Shown here in pieces: positions 32,860 through 38,306 of a DNA stretch of 38,306 bases. The position numbers and the translations under genes were made by a program. Each line of letters starts with the position of its first letter. Position 1 is the first letter of the stretch. Location of the stretch: positions 1 through 38,306 of the forward strand of contig CAVXYG010000022.1 of the NCBI GenBank assembly GCA_963766005.1, written 5' to 3'. This DNA comes from CAVXYG01 sp963766005 (GTDB taxonomy: Bacteria; Actinomycetota; Actinomycetes; S36-B12; GCA-2699445). The notes below the pieces were generated by a model. That model was not told where the DNA came from, did not search any database, and saw only the letters and a program-made list of their open reading frames with translations.

Positions 32860-33166
32860 CCCGGATCCGGCTCAGGCCTGCTGAGTGCGCGGCAGGTCGC
32901 CGGCGATGCCCTGACGGTGTGCCAGGCCGATGTGGAGGAGGCTTTCGCCGACGCTGCGGCGATGGACCGGTCCGCCGCCGCCCCGGTCGTCCGACTGCTG
33001 CCCGCCTTCGACGAGTACCTGATCGGCTGCTGGGACCGTTTCGCGGGGTCATCTCCCCCGACGGGGTGCACGACGTCGTCCCGGGCAAGAACGGCGTGTT
33101 CCGGCCTGCCCTGCTGGTCGATGGCGAATCGCGGGCTCCGGGTCGCTGCACTGGGTGCCGCCCAGG
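32860..33166 (+). pseudogene. Winged-helix DNA-binding (AlkZ-like/HTH_42) protein, 3' fragment
   Basis: One frame reads VAGDALTVCQADVEEAFADA and AAPVVRLLPAFDEYLIGCWD; another then reads RGVISPDGVHDVVPGKNGVF and RPALLVDGE. Together these match the C-terminal third of the winged-helix family with the VRLLPAFDEYLxGYxDR and PGxNGxFRP motifs. The N-terminal about 250-300 residues are missing and there is a frame change near 33040. No start or ribosome site. The tail after VDGE no longer resembles the family. A decayed or misassembled remnant lying beside another truncated gene. Confidence 0.65.
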
Positions 33167-33292
33167 GACTCGCTCCGCCACCCGACCGCAACAGTTCTCC
33201 TGGACCGGCCGCAGTCGGTCAGTGGGGACCTTCGGCACTGGCCGCGCTCCCACCACGTTCGCGACGGTCGAACGACAGGAGAAGGAGGGATC

Positions 33293-33697
33293 ATGCCCAA
33301 GACATCAGCGACGACTGCTGCCGATCGCATGAGCATTCCCGGCATGGGGGAGATGGCGGCCGCGGAGCTCGACGGCTACTCCGTCGACATGCAGAGTTAC
33401 GACGTCGACTTCGACATGGCGTTCGCCTACAAGGGCCTGCCGAACGATCAATGCCAGGCCAACCACATCGGCTACGTCCTCAAGGGGAGCTTCACGGTGC
33501 GGATGGCCGACGGCACGGAGGAGGTCTTCGAGGCTGGCGACGCCGTGGTGATCAAGCCTGGTCACGTCCCCTCTGTTGCTGCCGGCACCACCTTCGTCAT
33601 GTTCACCCCGACCGAGGAAGCCAACGCCCAGGCCGAGGTGATCCAGGCGAACATGCTGCAGTACGCGCAGGAGCACGGCCTCGGGTTGCCGAGCTAG
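33293..33697 (+). CDS. Small cupin-domain protein
   Basis: 134 aa. ATG at 33293 follows a strong GAAGGAGG. The cupin core is HIGYVLKGSFTVRMADGTEE followed by VFEAGDAVVIKPGHVPSVAA. The second His is kept, while the first motif has a reduced set of metal ligands (NHIGYVLKG). Many small cupins bind a metal and a small ligand, but no function can be assigned. The gene looks intact, in contrast to the truncated genes just upstream. Confidence 0.8.
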   Translation: MPKTSATTAADRMSIPGMGEMAAAELDGYSVDMQSYDVDFDMAFAYKGLPNDQCQANHIGYVLKGSFTVRMADGTEEVFEAGDAVVIKPGHVPSVAAGTTFVMFTPTEEANAQAEVIQANMLQYAQEHGLGLPS

Positions 33698-33845
33698 GGA
33701 AGGGGCGGACGGCGGGGCTGGCGGCGGCCATCGCGAGCCTGCGCGCCCGTCTCGCCGCCGATCGCGACCTTGCGTTGTCGCGACCGGCTCAGGGATCGCG
33801 GGCCGCTCGCCGGCTGCAGCGACTGCACGGAGGCTTGCATGAGGT

Positions 33846-34494
33846 TCACACGCGACCGGTCTCGTGGGCCCACATCGCCACCTCGACCCGGTTGCGGGCG
33901 CCCAGCTTCCTCATGAGGCTGGCCACGTGGGCTTTGACGGTGCTGGGGGTGATGTAGAGCTCGCCTGGCGATCTCGTTGTTGGTGCGGCCTTGGGCCACA
34001 GCCACGAGGACTTCCTCCTCGCGGGCGGTGAGCGGTTCCACCGGCTGCCTCGGTGGTGAGGCCTGTGCGTGGGCGAACGCTGCGAGCAGTCGGACCGTCA
34101 CGCTGGGCGCGATCAGAGCGTCTCCATCGGCGGCGGCGTGGATGGCCTGGGTCAGCAGGGCGGGTCCGGCGTCCTTGAGCAGGAACCCGCGGGCGCCGGC
34201 TTTCAGCGCCCCGTGAACGTACTCGTCGAGGTCGAAGGTGGTGATGACCACGATCGGCAGGGGGTCGGTGACGCCGGGGCCGGCGAGGCGCCGGGTGGCT
34301 TCGATGCCGTCCATCAGCGGCATGCGGATGTCGAACAGGCCCACGTCGGGGCGCAGTTGGAGCGCCAGGCGGACTGCCTCGCGCCCGTCGGCGGCCGCGC
34401 CGATGACGTCGATGTCGGGTTGGGCGTCCAGCAGCATCGTCAGCCCGGTGCGCACGATGGGCTGGTCGTCGGCGATGAGGACCCTGATGCTCAT
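33846..34494 (-). CDS. NarL/LuxR-type response regulator, one +1 frameshift
   Basis: Partner of the histidine kinase next to it. Receiver domain: VLIADDQPIVRTGL (acidic pair 9-10), phospho-acceptor Asp55 in LFDIRMPLMDG, VITTFDLDEYVHGAL, ARGFLLKDAG. The output domain starts at VEPLTAREEEVLVAVAQGRT. After NNEIAR an extra base (33960-33968) breaks the frame; the corrected reading is ELYITPSTVKAHVASLMRKL then GARNRVEVAMWAHETGRV and TGA at 33848-33846, a full LuxR helix-turn-helix. Corrected length is about 215 aa. If the shift were real the DNA-binding helix would be lost. ATG at 34494 overlaps the kinase stop (ATGA). Confidence 0.9.
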
Positions 34495-35636
34495 CGCGGC
34501 GCCCCGGTTCGGGGCAGGACCGCCTCGACCCGCCAGCCCCGCTCGGCGGCGGCGCCAGCGTGGAAGGAGCCGCCGAGCAGGGAGGCGCGTTCCCGCATGC
34601 CCACCAGGCCGTAGCCTGCCGGGGCGCGGCCGCCAGCGGCGGAGCCGTCGTCGTCGACGGTCAGCCGTACCCGGTCGTTCTCGCCGGTGACGGTGACGGT
34701 GACCTGGGTCGCGTTGCGGGCGTGTCGTCGGGCGTTGGTGATGGACTCCTGGGCCAGGCGGTAGATCGCGGCCCCCACCGCCGGGCTGAGGTCGTCGAAC
34801 TCGCCGGAGAGCGTCACCTCGACGCGGGGGCGCGCCTGGCCGTCGGTGGCGAGCCTCGCGACCTCGGCCACGCCGGGCTGCGGCGCGAACCCGGCGTCTT
34901 GTGGGGCGCGCAGCACGCCGACGATGGCGCGCAGCTCGGCCAGCGTGCGGGACGCTGCGTCCTCGATGACGGCCAGGGCCTCGACGGCTCGCTCGGGATG
35001 GGACGCCGCGACGGCGCGTCCGGCTTGGGCCTGGATGGCGATGCCCGAGACGTGGTGGGCGACGGTGTCGTGGAGCTCCCGGGCGAGCTGTTCGCGTTCC
35101 CGGGCCTTGGCTTGGTCGATGTCGCGGGCGCGCATCTTCGCGCGGTAGCGGACGGCGGCGCCGAGCGCGGCGGCGAACAGGAAGAACGCGTAGCCGGCGA
35201 CCGTCGCCCACAGGCCCATGGGGTCGGCGACGTAGGTGATGGCCAGCCAGAAGAGGATGACGACGAGGCCGCTGGCGGCTTCCCGGCCGGAGCCCCACCG
35301 GAACAGGGCGTAGGCCAGGATCAGCGCCGCGGAGATGCTGTTCAGCAGGGTGCCCGGCGACCCGGTGAGGATTCTGACGAGGTCGACGACCGTCAAGGTG
35401 CCGAAGCAGACCACGACCGCGGCGAGCGGGTGCGTGCGCCGCCACGGCAGGGGGCCGATGACCGCCAGCGCCGCGAGCAGCAGCAGCGGGCCCGGCGCCA
35501 GGTCCTGGCGAAGCACCGCTTCCAGCACGGACCAGCCGACCAGTGCTGCGACCAAGGCCCAGTCCCGCGGGCCGGCGCCCGGGGCGTCCGCGGGCCGGGG
35601 TTCGGCCCACAGCGAGCGGAGTGCGTTGGTGGCCAC
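34491..35636 (-). CDS. Two-component sensor histidine kinase (HisKA_3/NarX-type)
   Basis: 381 aa. Membrane helices fill the first about 165 residues with little outside sequence, so it probably senses the membrane or an intramembrane signal. The dimerisation domain has REREQLARELHDTVAHHVSG with phospho-His at about 189. The C-terminal ATPase has ESITNARRHA (N-box), LTVDDDGSA, and GYGLVGMRERASLLGGSF (G-box). This is the standard actinobacterial partner of LuxR-type regulators. GTG at 35636 lies 6 nt after TACGCT, so the operon is probably leaderless. The neighbouring divergent DUF6326 gene could be a target, but this is a guess. Confidence 0.93.
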   Translation of the reverse strand: MATNALRSLWAEPRPADAPGAGPRDWALVAALVGWSVLEAVLRQDLAPGPLLLLAALAVIGPLPWRRTHPLAAVVVCFGTLTVVDLVRILTGSPGTLLNSISAALILAYALFRWGSGREAASGLVVILFWLAITYVADPMGLWATVAGYAFFLFAAALGAAVRYRAKMRARDIDQAKAREREQLARELHDTVAHHVSGIAIQAQAGRAVAASHPERAVEALAVIEDAASRTLAELRAIVGVLRAPQDAGFAPQPGVAEVARLATDGQARPRVEVTLSGEFDDLSPAVGAAIYRLAQESITNARRHARNATQVTVTVTGENDRVRLTVDDDGSAAGGRAPAGYGLVGMRERASLLGGSFHAGAAAERGWRVEAVLPRTGAPR

Positions 35637-35642
35637 CCGATC

Positions 35643-35648
35643 AGCGTA
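35643..35648 (-). promoter_or_regulatory. -10 box of the kinase-regulator operon
   Basis: TACGCT on the minus strand, 6 nt before the GTG start; no ribosome site between them. Confidence 0.45.
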
Positions 35649-35796
35649 GGCGGCCCGCGTGTCGGGGGTATCCGCCGAAAGTACAAGAGCCCGGTTGTGC
35701 CGACGGCCAGGTCGGATCAGGCCTCGGGGCGGATGTGCCCGCCGCCGGATTCCGTGAAGGTGGAAGCACCCACCCGATCACACGAGGAGCATCGCG

Positions 35797-36322
35797 ATGA
35801 GCACGCCTCAGTCCCCCACAGCGCCAGAGAACCCGCCGTCGGCGAGCACGCTGGAAGATCCTGCGCCTGCCCGTGAAGGCCAAGCTCGCAGCAGCATGGA
35901 CGAGCTTCATGTTCCTGTACATCTACGTGGACTACCTCGCCCTGTACAAGCCCGGCTTCCTCGACGACATCCTGGCCGGCACCGTCCACGAGTTCGAAAC
36001 CGGCCCGACCTTCGTCGCCCTGGCGCTCACGCTCGTGGCCATCCCGATCCTGATGATCGTGCTCTGCGCGACCCTGCCCGCCCGCGTCAACCGCACCATC
36101 AACCTCGTCGTGGCGACGCTCTACATCCCCGTCTCGGTGTACAACGCGGCAGGGGAGTCCTGGGCCTACTCCTCCTTCTACGGCCTCTCCATCGGACTGG
36201 AGGTGCTGCTGCTGGCCTTCATTCTGCGCTGGGCCTGGACCTGGCCCCGCCGCACCGCAGCCTCGGCGACCCCGGCAGCCGGCCGCGACGGCGAGCCGCT
36301 GCGCACGCCGCAGCAGGCGTGA
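35797..36322 (+). CDS. DUF6326 family membrane protein, one +1 frameshift
   Basis: Small membrane protein of unknown function. ATG at 35797 has GAGGAG upstream. The first frame reads MSTPQSPTAPENPPSASTLED; an extra C at 35860-35861 breaks it. The corrected reading continues LRLPVKAKLAAAWTSFMFLY, IYVDYLALYKPGFLDDIL, then further helices (LALTLVAIPILMIVLCATL, NLVVATLYIPVSVYNAAGES, YGLSIGLEVLLLAFILRWAW). Four membrane helices in all. Corrected length is about 174 aa. The WTSFMFLYIYVDYLALY segment is the family hallmark as I recall it. If only the downstream ATG at 35873 were used, the protein would lack the N-terminal tail. Confidence 0.8.
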
Positions 36323-36430
36323 CTGCCCGCCCGCGCCCGACCATCCTCCCTGCCCGCGCCAACCCCGGGGGCAGGGGCACCTGTCCCAGCGTTCGCCTGG
36401 TCTTCACACACGCTCCGGAGCAGCCCGGGA

Positions 36431-36472
36431 CCAGGCCCAGCAGTCGACCCGGCTGATCGGGGTCGGGCCTGG
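36431..36472 (+). terminator. Hairpin downstream of the DUF6326 gene
   Basis: CCAGGCCC (36431-36438) pairs with GGGCCTGG (36465-36472), with an inner GACCC/GGGTC pair. It starts about 110 nt after the stop. No T-run. Confidence 0.4.
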
Positions 36473-37358
36473 CGGCTGCGGCGATCGTCGTGGCCCTCCG
36501 GCGCTGCGAGTTCATGTGCGCTGTCGGGCTTCCGGAGGTCATCGGCTGAGGTCCCGGAGGATGGAGCGCCCGGGTATTGGCGGCAGCCCTGTTCCACACC
36601 ACGGGGCCGCTGACTGCGATAGCTCCGGCGCCATTCGCCGGAGTTCATGCATCTCCCTCCCAGTTCCTCGGCGAGCGTTCCCAGTAGGTCATCCGGGCAA
36701 CGCCTCGAGCCTCCACCCACGACAGCACTTGGCGGGCGTGAACTTGGCCTTGCCGTCCGTCATGTGGATCCGGTCGATGCGGGGGTCGTGCGCCAGGGGC
36801 GCTAGGCGAACACGGCCGCGAACAGCAGTACCTGGACCGGGGCCGTCGCGGCGTGGATAGAGCGATCACGGCCGACCGGCAGCGGTCTTCCACCGTCGCG
36901 AAGACACCGGCGGGATGGTAACGGCTGACGTATCGATCAAGGAGTTGGGAAGCGGCGGCGGCCCCCATGCCGCACAGTCAAGCCTGTGGCGTGGCCCGGT
37001 GGCGGCTTCGGCGGCGCAGTGTCACGGGCACTCCTGATCGAGGAGCGGCGCGGAGGGTCGATCGTTCCGGCCAGATCCAGGGATGCGTCGTACCGGATGA
37101 CGCGAGATCGACACCTTGGGCAGGCCGATGTCCCGCGGCGCGGCCAGCGCCGAGGGCCAGGACCATACCGCACCCAAGTCACGGTCCGGCAGGGCGGGTG
37201 CCGGGGCAGCGACGGGCCTTCGGCGCTCGCCTGGCCGGATGCTGTCTCCGGGGGGAGGACTGTCTCTACGCGGTGATGGGGCGGCCGGATCGGGGCTGGC
37301 CCGGCAGCCGCAGCAGGCGGCGCCCGCGCATCGTGTTCCGAGGCGAATGAACTGCTGC
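36473..37358. other. About 0.9 kb without a convincing gene
   Basis: No frame shows a ribosome site plus sustained coding bias. A perfect hairpin CTCCGGCG-CCATT-CGCCGGAG lies at 36623-36643. On the minus strand, short stretches look like old coding sequence: LIDTSAVT near 36930, reminiscent of the start of a PIN-domain (VapC) toxin, and IDRIHMTDGKAKFTP next to VLSWVEARGVARMTYWERSP at about 36660-36780, in different frames. These may be gene remnants. From 36970 to 37358 I see nothing specific. Confidence 0.4.
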
Positions 37359-37364
37359 TAGCGT
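37359..37364 (+). promoter_or_regulatory. Candidate -10 box of the ankyrin lipoprotein gene
   Basis: TAGCGT, ending 8 nt before the ATG at 37373. The hexamer is the same as the one before the EEP gene at 19909. Confidence 0.4.
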
Positions 37365-37372
37365 GGCCGGCG

Positions 37373-38137
37373 ATGAAGTGGCTCAGCCCCGCCCTGGCCG
37401 GCGTTCTGGTCGTCGCCTGCTCGTCCGGTGGCGATCCGGTGCCGACGCCAACGGTCACGGCGACCGTCACGGTCGGGCCGGCACCGACGGCCGCCCCTTC
37501 ACCGACGCAAACCCCGGATGCGAAGCAACGTGACTCCTCCCTGGATCTCCCGTTGATCGAGGCGGCTGCCGCGGGCGATGCCCAGGGCGTGCAGGACCTG
37601 CTGGCCCGCGGTGCGAGCGTCCGGGCGACCGACGAGGCGGGGCGCACGCCGCTCGTCGCGGCTGCCTATGGCAACCATGTCGGGGTGGCGCAGATCCTCT
37701 TGGCGGCAGGCGCGGAGCCCAATGAGAAGGACCGCACCGTGCAGAGCCCCTACCTCATCGCCACCAGCGAGGTCGGCGATGATCCGGCGTTGCTGGATGT
37801 GCTGCTCGCCGCAGGGGCGGACGTCGACTCCCGCGACTCCTTCAACGGCACGGGCCTCATCCGTGCAGCCGACCGGGGCTATCCGCGCATCATCGAACGC
37901 CTGCTTGCGACAGACATCGAGGTCAACCATGTCAACCGGCTCGGTTGGACGGCGCTGCACGAGGCGATCGTCCTGGGCGATGGCGGTCCGGCCTACGTCG
38001 AGGTCGTGCAACTGCTGGTGGATGCCGGTGCGGCGGTCAATCTCGAGGGCAACGGCCAGCGACCGCTGACCCAGGCCACCGACCGCGGCTACACCGAGAT
38101 CGCTGAGGTGCTGCGCGCCGCGGGCGCCCAACCGTGA
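37373..38137 (+). CDS. Ankyrin-repeat lipoprotein
   Basis: 254 aa. Lipobox LVVAC with Cys16 after a short hydrophobic segment, so it is exported and attached to the outer face of the membrane by lipid. A Thr/Pro/Ala-rich linker (about 22-50) would span the wall. From about residue 58 there are five to six ankyrin repeats, for example PLIEAAAAGDAQGVQDLLAR, GRTPLVAAAYGNHVGVAQIL, GLIRAADRGYPRIIERLL, GWTALHEAIVLGDGGPAYVE and RPLTQATDRGYTEIAEVLRA. Ankyrin repeats bind other proteins; a similar domain pattern occurs in periplasmic AnkB/Ank lipoproteins linked to catalase in some Gram-negatives. The partner is unknown here. It appears to be a single gene. Confidence 0.88.
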   Translation: MKWLSPALAGVLVVACSSGGDPVPTPTVTATVTVGPAPTAAPSPTQTPDAKQRDSSLDLPLIEAAAAGDAQGVQDLLARGASVRATDEAGRTPLVAAAYGNHVGVAQILLAAGAEPNEKDRTVQSPYLIATSEVGDDPALLDVLLAAGADVDSRDSFNGTGLIRAADRGYPRIIERLLATDIEVNHVNRLGWTALHEAIVLGDGGPAYVEVVQLLVDAGAAVNLEGNGQRPLTQATDRGYTEIAEVLRAAGAQP

Positions 38138-38306
38138 GGGCAGACAGGTGCGCGAGGGCGAACATATCCACTGGCAGCATCGCTGAATCAGGCGGCTGCC
38201 ACCGCGCTCGAGCCCGTCGACTGCTGCCGCCGACTCGGGGTGCCCTTTCGTGCTCGACGTCGAGATCCGATCGCCTCGATCCGGCGTGAAGGAATCGCAG
38301 CGTCCG

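Noticed and set aside
36900..36968. PIN-domain (VapC) toxin gene
   Set aside because: Only about eight residues (LIDTSAVT) fit. The rest of the domain and any antitoxin are absent, so only a possible remnant is noted.

Overview
The window is high-GC DNA (about 70% by eye) from an actinobacterium (Actinomycetota). The supporting signs are strong G/C bias at third codon positions, ATGA and GTGA overlaps between genes, many GTG starts, an F420-type oxidoreductase, a mycobacterial-style plsC-plsB pair, and the order leuB-ilvE-cimA-FAH-gltX followed by tRNA genes. I cannot name a genus. The gene set is chromosomal housekeeping. No phage, plasmid, IS element or CRISPR array was seen.

Layout. 0-4.2 kb: the 3' part of a DUF5522 gene, a small membrane protein, and the phospholipid acyltransferases plsC and plsB. 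4.2-7.1 kb: a hypothetical ORF, leuA with a leucine-rich leader peptide and competing hairpins, and a TM2 protein. 7.3-12.3 kb: a PEP-synthase/rifampin-phosphotransferase-like enzyme coupled to a membrane protein, then a membrane-anchored PhoD-like phosphatase. 12.4-19.8 kb: leuB, ilvE, an F420-type reductase, an isoleucine leader peptide with attenuator, cimA, a fumarylacetoacetase-family hydrolase, gltX, tRNA-Glu and tRNA-Gln. 19.9-21.5 kb: an anchored extracytoplasmic EEP phosphatase/nuclease. 28.5 down to 21.5 kb (minus strand): one tightly overlapping operon led by a cobalamin riboswitch (SCO2322-like surface protein, ECF T, fused A-A and S components, cobU, cobT, cobS). 28.6-31.6 kb: a small ORF, an aldo-keto reductase and a polyprenyl-phosphate sugar transferase. 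31.6-33.3 kb: a decayed stretch with 5'-truncated NmrA and winged-helix genes. 33.3-38.1 kb: a cupin, a LuxR-type two-component system, a DUF6326 membrane protein, about 1 kb of apparently non-coding DNA, and an ankyrin lipoprotein.

How it works together. Leucine (leuA, leuB, ilvE) and isoleucine (cimA, leuB, ilvE) synthesis carry ribosome-mediated leader-peptide control at two places. The B12 block joins cobamide uptake to nucleotide-loop assembly under one riboswitch. gltX sits beside genes for both tRNAs that a non-discriminating GluRS charges.

Quality caveat. At least a dozen single-base indels break otherwise well-conserved genes, including the essential gltX. Nearly all are +1 and most lie in or next to short G/C runs. 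They are clustered, while long stretches are clean. I read them mainly as sequence errors and annotate those genes across the shift.
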